Source of the DNA: Luidia sarsii
Taxonomy: Eukaryota; Echinodermata; Asteroidea; Paxillosida; Luidiidae
NCBI GenBank assembly: GCA_949987565.1
Contig: OX465105.1
Location: 868,001-932,000, forward strand
Direction of reading: 5' to 3'
DNA length: 64,000 nucleotides
Shown in pieces: positions 22,354 to 34,300 of the stretch (position 1 is the first letter of the stretch; every line of letters begins with the position of its first letter). Below the pieces are notes generated by a model. It worked only from the letters and a program-made list of their open reading frames with translations. It did not search any database and was not told the origin of the DNA. The translations under genes were made by a program, and so were the position numbers.

Positions 22354-25300
22354 GTAAGACATCAGATAAACATCCAATCACTGTTTGAGTTCTAAGTCAG
22401 ATTACAAATGTTGTGTTTTCTGCAGGCCCTCATCTCATCTTTCTAGTCACTTCTTGTGATTCAATTTTAAAAAGGACAAACTTTGTTAAGACAGCTTGCA
22501 ATATGTTCCTTAAATTGTGGAAAATAGCAGAAAATCCACTCATGCTAATTAATTATGCATGAGAAGTGTGAGAACACATTTTTTTTTGCTAAATACATTG
22601 TACTTGCTGTTTCCGGAAAGTTTAGACATTTGGTTTTAATTTGATGCCAAATTCATTCATGCAGGACACTTTTTGAAATTCATTGGTCATGTTCACCTTT
22701 GCGATTCAATTTTAAAAAGGACAAGAGTTCACAAAAATGTCTTCTCTCAGATTGATTTATTATAGATCAATAGACAAAATGAATATTCAAATACAAATTA
22801 AGGTTGATATAATGTGGGATAATGAAAGTAATACTATAGGACAATATAATGGGTATTAATGTAAATGACTTGTAATTTATTATATAGGCATAGTTTGGAA
22901 TTTAAATAGTCTATACTAGTCTATATTAGACACTACATTGGACACTCTCTCTACCTGTAATAAGCACATAATAAGCACATACCCCCAGTAATTAGAGAAA
23001 ATGAGTTAGCAGGAAATAGCCGTCATGCGACTGCGCACCCAACAGCCGTTGAGTCACAAGACTGACGGGTAGAAACTTTTGACCAAGCACAGAGGAACTT
23101 GAACTTGACGACTACCTGTACATTGCAGAACCAAACTCACCCAATCTCATGGATTCTGAATGTGTTAAGAGCATAAGCCTGATCAAGCCAGCAAGGTTAG
23201 CTATAGCTTTGGGTTCAAACTCTCAATGCATGGTGTGGCTATGGCGGTTTCTGGTGTAAATACTGCAATAATTAGACGGAGGGTGAAAGTTAAATTCACG
23301 TGTGTGCGCAGTCAACTCTCACCAGAGAGAGGAAGGTCACATACGCCACGGCCAAGTACATGTGTATCATGCGTGTTACGTATAACTACATCCAGGATCT
23401 TTGGGATACAATTTGTATTTACTGGGTTCCATATAATTATACAAATAATTAGTACAGTGGAAGTAGGGGTTCAGAATAATTACTGGCGTGAAATTTATAA
23501 ATAAAGAGGAAATTGAAAACATGAAGATTTAAAAAGCTCCATGGGATGGGACTACACAATGACACTACTTTGACAGATTGATATAAAATGTACAAAAATG
23601 TTGCAAACTGCTTACTGACTCAAATTACCAAAATGCAAATCTCAAAATTTAGTGGGCCTGACGTTTTGATCCTAGCAGGACCTTTCTCAAAGGCAGAGTT
23701 AAAGTTAGACTTGCTTCAAGTCTGGCTAACATACAAATAATCCATTCCATATTTTCATTGATTTTTTTCTTTTCAAGTTCAATTCTAAAAAATTAAAAAA
23801 CCTATTGCTATAGGAATTGTAAAGCAAAAGAACCTCCTGGCTTTGTTCTGTTGATTTAAGAGCAAAGAAAAATATAACTATAGCCTTTTCCAATTCAAGG
23901 TTTAAAACAAATTGATGAAGACTTGAATTGAAAAAGCTGCATCCACTTTGTGTGATTCCTGAGCTGCTGTAGCCAGGTTTACAACAATTGGTTGTTTGCA
24001 TCTGAATGAAAGCAGGGGTGTGATCCCTGGAGATATACGGCAGTTAATAGTTGAATTGCAACACACCTACATGTACATATGTACAAAGGCATTGGTCAAT
24101 CGTCTCTAATCTTTGTGGGTTATTGAGTGTGCACCCTGGCCATTGTCAGGAGGCACCGTACAATATAGCAAATATAGCTTGAATCATGTACAAATCTTAT
24201 GACGTTTTATAAGGTGTGTCGAGGGCCAGTTATCCCGTGTCCAACCCCCATACCATCTGAACACACAGCCCTTGACACACCACCACTCCACACTATAACA
24301 CAATACACTCATGGAGAGAATCCTGAGCAGGTACCACGTTGCATCATTGATATGCACCTACATGACCATTGTACTGTATATGACTTTGCATCGAGGAGAA
24401 TGTACTCCAGCTGGCAATCAGGCAAAGCCGGATGGGTTGAGAGGCTGTAGTGTGGAAAGGCCTAGCCAGGTTTACAACCATTGGTTGTTTGCATCTAAAT
24501 GAAAGCAGGGGTTTGATCCCTGGAGATATACGGCAGTAAATGGTTGAATTGCTTCTGACTGGCGCCCCCACCCCAGCAAAGACTAGTTGACTATTTGGGA
24601 AGGCCACCATCTAAGGGCTGGATAGCTCAGATGGTAAGAGCGCTGGTATGCAAAACCAGAGGTCTGGGGTTCAAATCTTGGTCTAGACAAACTTTTCTTT
24701 TGTCATAGTTTCAATCTGACTGGAAGTAATGATTAAACTTAGAAACTAAATAGGATTTGTAATCTGAAGTCAATTTTGCAGAGAGTAAGATGTCTAAGAT
24801 GACCACCTGTAATTCTTTTGCTTGCTATCGGCAGATGATACAGGCTGTCTAAAACTGAGAGGTTAGCAAGATACACCCAGACACCTCCTAAGCTTACACT
24901 GTACCAAAGGCTGTTGTCATGAAAACAAATTCTTGTCGATATGTCGCGAGAATTTTATGCCGACTGTCGACATTGTCGCGACAGAGACCCGATTTAGTCA
25001 AAAATCTGAAGTCACAATGTCGGAATTTTTTAAAGTAATAAACGAATGGGGCATGTCAAACCGCCATAGTTGTGAACTTGTGAAATTAGTTTTCATGGAT
25101 AATCTTAATTTCAATACAATTTCATATTTAATGGCTTTCGTATTTAAGATTATACACAACAAAATAATTTTTGTGCCGATATTGGGTGTTACAGTCGTAA
25201 TTTCCTAAAAAAAATCATAAAAAAGCGATTGCTCATTATTTATTCATGACGTCATCGATCGGCGATGCGTGCGTTCTCACTGCAAGAAATAATGAATATT

Positions 25301-28300
25301 TATGAATTCGCTGCACAGCGGCTGCAGTGGTTTTCCTATTGGCTATGTACACATGTACATGGAAGTTGGAGAACCAGATAGTTTCAATGAAAAGAAAAGA
25401 CGTCACCGTCCGCACCTAGCTAAAGGTAGCCGCGTATTGGGCACCCAAAACCAGCCGCGTATTGGGCCCCAAAACGGAGGAGGTCGCGTATTCAGCCATA
25501 CATTCAGACAAACCTAGAACGTATGCGGCAAAGGAGGCCTTTTTCCGATGTACATAATGTACTTCCGGTCCGTTTTTCAACGAAATAAAATACGCGGCCG
25601 GCGGGATTTTGGGCCCAAAGATGCGGTTACTTTCAGCTGGGTACCGACCGCGACGCACGTGCGATCTCATTTCTCGATCCTTCCCTCGGACGTCCACGAT
25701 CTTTCCCGATCTCTGTATTGCACTGGTATCCCGTACGCACGTGTATTAAATGCATGCGATGCAGCAACGTATACCAGCTACTGTACTGCTGACGACCGGC
25801 CATACAAACGTGCGCTATACAGTAGTGACAGTATTTACACTGTACATGTGTACATCGTAATGGCAAAATGCGTTCGGTGAACGATTTTCTTTGGTCGCGT
25901 CGCGATCCATTCCAACTTCCAACATATTTATAGTAACTATTATTTTGCGGCGTGGATAAGCAAAAATGAAATGCTCAGCGCACAATTTTAGGATTTTTTG
26001 TTCCCTTTTTATTCCCTTCTTTTCAGAGAGATTGACCATTATGACTAGAGGTAGGCTAATGGATTTTAATGTTTTTGTCGCGACAACCGAAAAGCCTAGT
26101 CGACATGTCGGAATATTTTCTTTGTCGCGACAATGTCGACAAAAGCCTTGTCGACAACAGCCCAAGACATCTCATTCCTGTGAAGGTCATTCTTTGTTCC
26201 TTTCAGAGGTCGGATGGGTCAGACTCAGTGTCTACTGCCAGTGGGAAGACAAAGAGTGCATCGCAGACTTCTGGTTCTGAGATGGAAGGACTCCTTCCCT
26301 CCTTCATGGCTTTGATGCACCGGGCTTCTCAGTCGATGGCAGATGCTTCTCACTCTGGAAAGCTTTTGGAGCTGGCTATCAATGAGACTCAGGGGAGACA
26401 GGACACTCTCTTAAAGACAATGGAATCTGCAAAACAGACCATCGAGGATTGCATGGACCGGATTGTCAGAGCAGCCACCGAACGGAAGCAGCAGCTCCTT
26501 CAAAGCTTAGAAGATGCCTTCCAAGAAAGCATGTCCCCTCTGACAGCCATGAAGAAAGATTTCAAAGCCAGACAAGAAGCCATTCAGATATTCTGCAGCA
26601 AGATGGCCCAGCAGTTACCATCCTTGCAGGGACATAATCAGGCTGATTCAGAGGAGATTGACAAGATGATTAAGGAGAATCAGGACAGTATTAATAGCTT
26701 AAAAGATAAGATCCTGATTCCCGTCAAAGAGGTTTCTCTGGACTCTGATGATGACAAATATGAGAGCATTCTTGCGGATGTCTCGTCTTGGGGTGGAATT
26801 AAGACAGAAGACACGATACATGAAGGGCCTCCCATCCCCCCTCAGACGCAGCCCAGTTTTGCAGCAATGACTACACATTACCTTGCCAAGACCAAGGCAA
26901 TGCGTGTCATTGGCTGCAGGACAGGCACTGACCTCAAGCATCCATACTGTGTAGCTCAGCTTCCAAATGGTGACATTGCCATTGGGTCATTGTTCAGCAC
27001 CCAAATCATAGTCTGTGGATCTGAGCTGAAGACAAAGAGAGTGTTTTCCCTGCCATCTGGGGAGGGATCAATGTATTCAGCAGAAAGAGGTGAGCTCTTC
27101 ATCTGCCGAAGTTGTTTTTACCTTAAAGGGGAATGCAACCCAAGAAATAAAGTTTGCTCATCTGATTGGGTGTTAAAAACAACCTACACGTACAATTACT
27201 TATGAGCCACTCACGTATGTTTTTCATAAAGAGACAAAATCATGGAATTGTAGAGCCTCTGATGGTTGAATTTGCATTCCTGTACGTCGCCATCTTTTTG
27301 AAGGTGCCGCCACCAATTGCGGGGGTGTGATGATTCTGCGGAGAAGACGGCAACCGTGTCTGATTGATCAATAAACCTTTTTGACATTCGCAAAGCATCA
27401 TGGGTATAGATGACAAACTGGCCGTATTTTTATCATACAACTCTATGGCAAAGCGCGTATTAAGTTCATGAATTGTTTAATTTTTTTTCTCAAAAACCAG
27501 ATTGAGTTCAGAAATAAAACTCACACAGAGTTTTCGTCTAGCAACAAAATAATTTCTTTTGTCGGAACATTGAGTGGGTAGTTTCAGAGAAATCAGTGAC
27601 TGGATGACAATCACAATGCGTACATCGCGTGCCACTAGCTGCATGCACACGCCAAGTTTTCCATTCAGTCACCAAGGGAATCTCCACTGATTTCTCTGAA
27701 ACTACCCACTCAACGTTCCGACAAAAAATATATTTTGTTCCTGGTATCTAGACGAAAATTCTGGATGAGTTTCATTTCTGGACTCCAACTGGTTTTAGAG
27801 AAAAAAATATCAAGATTTTACGTGCTTTGCCATAGAGTTGTGCAGTAAATATACCGGTACATGTACATGTACGGCCAGTTTGTCATCTATACCCATGATG
27901 CTTTGCGAACGTCGAAAAGGCTTATTGCGCTTGTTCAATCCTCCCAATTTTAACTAAATTTATCAATCGACATTTTCATACATAAATTGTATACCCCAAA
28001 AATAGTACAAACATACACATTTACATGTGCTTGTATTTTTAAAATTAATTTATGCTTAACAATGAAGAAATCAAACTGATTCCTGCAGTCTTCACCGGGA
28101 AGGATCTCACATGCACGTTCTGCCTAGTCTTTCACGCAGACTGCCCAACGCCATGCCACCCCTGCAGCACAAAATATGACACGGTATGCAATGTATGTAA
28201 AATACATGTATCTACACGTGTGATTGAGTTACAGATGAGCGGTCTGCGCGAAAGACTAGGCAGGACGTGCATTGGAGAATAAGTAAACATTTATGCAGGG

Positions 28301-31300
28301 ACAGAAACGAAAACAATTAGGACATTTGTGAAGCTGTTGATTCACGTGTTGCCACCACTGGTCGATGTGGAATAATTTTTCTACTAAGAAACTGCATGTT
28401 CTTTCAGTATCCTTTCTTGGTTTTGAGCCAGTGAGTTTGGCCCACAACTGACGCAAGTCCTCCCAATCCTACTCGGTGAAGTGATCGCTACAGTACAAAT
28501 CACATTCACATCATTTCTATTGTATTGCCTATTGAGTATTGGTAGCCGATTTTGAGAAATTTCTCCACTTTGGTGGCCGCAGCCCACTTCCTAATTAACT
28601 CAGTTTTCTTGTCCTTGTTGGGAATTGCATGGAAAGTGTTTTCCAGCTTTTTCCCGCTGGCATTTTTACAGCCAAAAGCCTGGCAGTACACCATCATTTA
28701 GCTCACAAGTGTACACAAACTGCATGCAGTAGGGGGCACATCCGGGTACCTCATAGGGCAGTTCTCCGCAAAAACATCACACCCCCACAATCAGCAGCTG
28801 CCCCTTCGAAAAGATGGCGACGTACATGTACAGGAACGCAAATTCAACCACTTAATTCCATGAATTTCCCCTCTTTATGAAAATTGTATGTGAGTAGCTC
28901 ATAGGTAATTGTAGGTTGTTTTTAACACCCAATCAGATAGGCCCTAAGCAAACTTGATTATTTGGGTTGCATTCCCCTTGCAGCAAAGTCCTGCTAGCAT
29001 TGAAACACCCAACCCTCTAACTTAGCTTTGGTCCCTTGTTAGCTTTGGTCCCTTCAGGTCATGTTAGTCAGCAAGCAGTTTGGAAACATGTTTGCTTGAC
29101 TTTATTTTCCCTCGTTTGTGTTTTCTGGAAGTGGCTTTTCATCTTTTTTCCATGGGAAAACAGATTTCAAGCAGTCAAAAACCCTAACGCACCTCAATCC
29201 TCCAATTTCTTCTGGTGGTTTGGAGAATTTGAGATGCATCCCAGTAAGTTAGACCTGTGGTTGATTTCATCAAACTCATGGTAACTTACGACTCATCAAT
29301 TAACGATACACAGAAGCCATAGGCCCTACAGTACAGCCTGTGACAACTTATGATTGGTGATCAGAAGGCTTTGTGAAATCCTAGACTTTTCATTTACACT
29401 ATACCACAGGGAACCACAATATGCTAAGTACCGGTAGGTACAGGGCCATATACCACAGAATACCACAGGCATTTGTGTGCATGTGCAGAGGACAGTATAC
29501 CACAACATACATGTACCACAGAAAAACCAGGTAAACTGGTAAACTGGTAAATTGTGGTATAGATTAGAAACTCTCAGACACTGAATCATAATATACTTGG
29601 GACTGACCACAGCAACTGTCACTTTTCAATTCCATCACATGACCTTGACCAGCTTGGTGGCCAAGTGGTTAAGCCACTAGAAAGTAGGAGTCATGGTTTG
29701 AAGCCCGCCTGAGCCACCACTACCTGAGTTTCTTTATGTTTTTCCAAGCAGCTTTCAGTACTAGCTGTATTTCATGTGATTTGTTTAACAGGAATGTGCG
29801 TGACTCCAAATGGTAAACTCTGCATCAGTGATCCTGGTATGAAGACTGTGCATGTTGTTACACCAGAAGGCAGACTGGAGAGTAGATTCAACACATGTCT
29901 ACCTCCCCTGAAGAATGGCTTTTATCCTGGGGGACTGGCCAGCAACAAGGAAGGGGAGGTGTTTGTATGTGATCGGAGCAACCATCTCATCCGTGTCTTT
30001 GATCAGAGTGGTCAGGAATGTCGTCGATTTGGGGGCCAGGGTGAGGAGCCAGGGAAGCTGCGCGACCCACATGACCTGGCTGTGACACCTGATGGCAAGG
30101 TGCTTGTGGCAGATTATGAAAACCATAGAATACAGGTGCGGTGTTACAGAGCAATCAAAACCTTTTCTTACAAAATTAATATCTTCCCAAATTGTCTGTC
30201 TGTGGGCTCTCAGCTTTCCTTTTTGCCCATCTGTCATATTGTTGTGTATTTGTTTTCATTTGTTCTCCCTTTCTATCGGTTTTTGTCTTTGCTATTTTGT
30301 CTTACAGAAATGTACGAGTACTGAAACCTAGTTTTCAAGGATTTGTTTTTGCTATTGTCAGAAAGCTACACTGTTTTTGCAACATACATTTACATGTATT
30401 TCTATTTTTATGATTTTGTTCTTTATCTCTGAGATTCCATAGTCTGTTTCACAACCAATTGCACTTTGCATCTGCTGAAAAGGGCGTGATCCCTGGAAAA
30501 ACAGATAATGGTTAATAGTTTCTTAGGCATTGCCATAGTTACATTATAATGTAACTTTATGGGATAATTGGGATTACATACAGGCATTGAGCATAGGTCA
30601 CATGACATTAGCCCCCGCCCAGTGCACACTGATTGGATAGACAGGTCACTGCTCTCCCCACGTAGCGCAGGCATGAGGCTCTGCAATGGCTATATAAGGT
30701 GAGCATCGCTAGCCCATGGACAGGTTGGACCTTTTCTTTGGCTGCACAGGGCAGACCTTCCTGGTAGGTTTGCACTCTCACTACTCCTCGCTTGTTGGTA
30801 GTAGGGCCGTGCAGTTTGCACAGAGACAGTATAGGACCCTCTGAGGGGCCTGTGTGGTGCGGTCAGTGGAGGTAGGGGTTCCCTGCTGTGGCCCTTGCAG
30901 CATTAGTTGCAAGGGGGCAAAGCCCCTGACATCTGTCTCCCTTGAGCTAAGCAAACCCATGTTCTTTGAGCTTAGGGGCCGTGTCGCTGGTACGTTGCTG
31001 TCAATTGTCTGGGTGGTGCGTGTGCTGGCATAAGAGGTTTGTGTGCTAGCTCGGGGTGTAAGGGCTATAACCGTGTGGTGCATCGTACGTAGAGGCTGGG
31101 GCTTGTGGCTGTAACCTGCACATTGTTAGTGGTGTGGGGCTGCATCCCTAGGCTGGTTGTGGGCCTGTGGTTGATGTCATCAAACCCATCATAAATTACG
31201 ATCAAGCACAAGAAAATGAGCGATGCACAGAAACCATACGACCTGTCACAACATACGATGGGTTATCTATCATAAGTTGAGTTAACCAATTTTAGGAAGC

Positions 31301-34300
31301 ATCGTAAGGCTTTGTGAAATCCAACCCTGGTCTCCTGGGGCTGCGCTAGAGCCATAGTGAATTGCTGGGCTACGATAACGCTGGTATATGTAGTCTTGTT
31401 TCAGGTTGCTTTACCATCCATTACTATAGCGCCCTCTCTTGTTGGAGTGTGTTGATTGAAATGAAACACTTCCTGCTTTGATTCACGTAACACTGGTTCC
31501 CTCGTGTATTGCTTTGTTAGTTGTTGGTTGAGGTATACCTGTGATCGGTCAAGGGTCTGGTTCCCCTAGTGAGTGACCCTAGCCTAGACCACACACCAGT
31601 ACTGGGATGGTATTTTTCCTTCCCAGTTGGAAGACATCAAGGACCAGGTTCCCAACACAGCCATCATTGGCACCATTGATGTCTCCTCCCTGTATACTAA
31701 CATCCCCCATGAGGAAGGAATTCTCAGCGTTGGTCAGAAGTGGACACTCCCCTCCCCCCATTAGTGACATCGTTACCCTAATGAGACTTGTATTAACCAA
31801 GAACAACTTTTCCTTTCTGGACAAACACTATTTACAGGTACATGACACTGCTATGGGTACACGCATGGCTCCCTCCTTCGCTTGCCTCTGCATGGGTGAC
31901 CTTGAAGAACGCATACTGAAGATGGCACCCTGTCTCCCATGGATATGGTGGAGATACATCGATGACGTATTTTTCATCTGGACTAGGGAAAGTAGCAGTT
32001 TAGGTGATTTCATTGAACACATCAATTCCTTCCACAGGAGTATCAAGTTCACATCGGAGTACTCATCCTATCAGACGCACTTTCTGGATGTCACCATACG
32101 GAAAGACGGCGACACCTAAGGTTGTGCCGGTTTCAAATTGTAGATACTCGGTATACCGTGGGAATAAAACCACGGTTTCGGTATACCGTGACGTAATGTT
32201 TCCTTGGCCACGCCCACCCCGATAGAAAAAGGGGGGGGGGTTAAACCAACTGATAATTATTAGTAAGTCTACCATGGTTATCATAAAAGTAGCTTCACCC
32301 ACTGAGTAGTTGATAGCGTTGTGCATCATAGCTATGATTGCTGGTTCTCCCATAAATCACGTACATGTAGTTACAAAAATGCATAGTAAACTTTTAGGGA
32401 AAAATAAAAGTCCAGTTGGCTAGCAGTAGCAAGCTGCGCATGCATTCATCCCAGCACGTGCACGTTGTATGCAGGCACATAGCCCTGGACGGTTTTTTTT
32501 TACACTGTACATATACAGGCCGTCCGGCCATACACACAGCTAGCTAGCTTCACAACCGCAGTGTTTGGCAATATTTTCAAACAAACTTTTCGATCCAAAC
32601 AGGATCAGGCGTGAAACCCTCGTCATGATTGAGTCTGGTTTTTTTCCCTCCATGTAACATTTTATTGCAATGCATGGATCTGGTGCAGACATTAAAGTTA
32701 CATGTGTAGCTAAAAAAGAACGTCGATCTCACGCAAGACACACTGATATAATGTAACGAGGCCGATCGTGTACCATGCTTGCGGGGTCGTCAATTATTTT
32801 GTTGCCTTGATGACATTGGTGATCGTTTGCTCCTCATGGAAATATCAACACATACATCTCTGTGATGCGCCAGGTGAATATGCCCAATTTACTTTTCCAA
32901 CAGCATGACAGCAACACAAAAGTATACGAGCACAGACGTGCAGTAAGAAAAAAACGCAGTGGCTGTTGTTACGGCAGTCGTCCGTGTGGTTCCTTGACTT
33001 CACAGTATTTGTCAGGATGTTTAGCTCTTGGAACCAGACTATCAGCTAATAGACTGGTTCAACCAGCCTGCAATGCTGACGAAATACAATCAAGTCAGGG
33101 AACCACACGGACGACTGCCGTAACAACAGCCACTGCGAAGAACAAAACACGGTTTTTTTTCAGTTCGGTCTCAGCCGGTTTTTTGGTTTTTCAGAAAGGC
33201 TTCGGTTCGGTTTCGGGTTTTTTTAAACCGCTATTTTTCGGTATAACTGAAAACTGGCACAACCTTAGCGACACCCTAACCACCGATTTGTATTCTAAAG
33301 TTTCTAAACCCACAGATACACATTGATATCTCCATGCCTCAAGCTGCCATCCCAGACACTGTAAGACTGGAATAGCCTACAGTCAAGCTCTTCGCCTTAG
33401 GCGTATTATGTTCTAATGATTCAGATTTCTCCCGCCATTCACAGGACCTCAAGAGGAATTTAATTGCCAGGGGTCACGGCCGTCATCAAATTAAAAGCTC
33501 TATTGATAACCCTAACCCTACGAAAAGGCCCAGGATCCCCTTGGTCACCAGCTTTCATCCTTGTCTCCTTCCCCTCCGGAAAATTATTAATGACAATCAC
33601 AACATTCTTCACACCTCAGACCGTCTGGCCAGTGCTGTTCCGGACATACCATTCCTGGCATACAGACGTCCTCGCAACCTACGAGATCTGATTGTTTGTG
33701 CTGAGGTCCCCTCTTTGGATCCTTCACCCCCGACCCAGCATGGAACCTTCAAGTGTAACTCTGAATGTGTAGTCTGTCTGAACCATGTGAAGGAAGCAGT
33801 CTCCTTTTCTGGACACTCCTCTGACTCTATGCATAGGACCAATGGAATAATCACTTGCACAACTACTAATGTTATATATCTCATTTCTTGCAGGGTTTGC
33901 AACATTCAATATGTCGGTGAAACTAGAAACAGCCTAAAGAAAGGACTCTATGGTCACAGATCTACCATCAACACCAAGCGAGTAGATACACCTGTGGGCC
34001 ATCACTTCAATCTCCCTAATCATTCCATTCTTGACATGTCTGTACAGGGCATAGAGTCTCTTGGCCATCGGAAAGATGCTGTCCGCCTCAGCAGGGAAAA
34101 ACTGTGGATTAAGCGTCTCCGCACTATACAACCTCATGGCCTTAATATTCAGGAAGGGAATGACTAAAACCTCACTTCATTAACACCTCGTTTTTTCATC
34201 TTCCCTGTAGCTTTCTCCTTTGATCTCCCACCTCCCTCCTGTCCCTTTGATCCTCCCCACCCTTTTGTTTGTTTTCCCCTTTGATCTCCCCTCCCTTTGT

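Larger units (their letters stand above)
22354..26206 (+). other. Intron 1 of TRIM gene 2
   Basis: 3853 bp. It contains a PLE fragment (23590-23700), two SINE bodies (23917 and 24462), a tRNA-like head (24616) and a TIR element (24909-26162) that ends 44 bp before exon 2. The string GATTCAATTTTAAAAAGGAC occurs twice (22458 and 22701). No B-box exon was found. Confidence 0.6.
27090..29791 (+). other. Intron 2 of TRIM gene 2
   Basis: 2702 bp. Mostly the P-like foldback element that starts 28 bp after the donor, then a decayed PLE terminus near 28985-29090, a repeat shared with 31155 and a tRNA-like SINE head near 29650. Confidence 0.6.
31640..34167 (+). pseudogene. Penelope-like retroelement: reverse transcriptase and GIY-YIG endonuclease, interrupted
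   Basis: RT motifs in order: TIDVSSLYTNIPHEEGI near 31670-31720, a frameshift near 31745, then TAMGTRMAPSFACL (about 31850) and the catalytic YIDDVFFIW (about 31957), followed by HFLDVTIRKDGDT. The frame is then cut by a 1151 bp insertion (32117-33267). It resumes with LTTDLYSKV and continues, with further breaks, to the endonuclease: NVIYLISCRVCNIQYVGETR (GIY-YIG motif, about 33870-33930) and HGLNIQEGND before TAA at 34165. This RT plus GIY-YIG order identifies a Penelope-like element. The N-terminal part is missing, so the copy is dead. Confidence 0.85.

Noticed and set aside
24616..24688. Functional tRNA-Cys gene
   Set aside because: The T-stem pairs poorly and the sequence is the head of a repeated element.
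26069..26206. Upstream extension of the exon 2 frame as coding
   Set aside because: It lies in the TIR element and intron, while a strong acceptor at 26206 restores phase 0 with exon 1.
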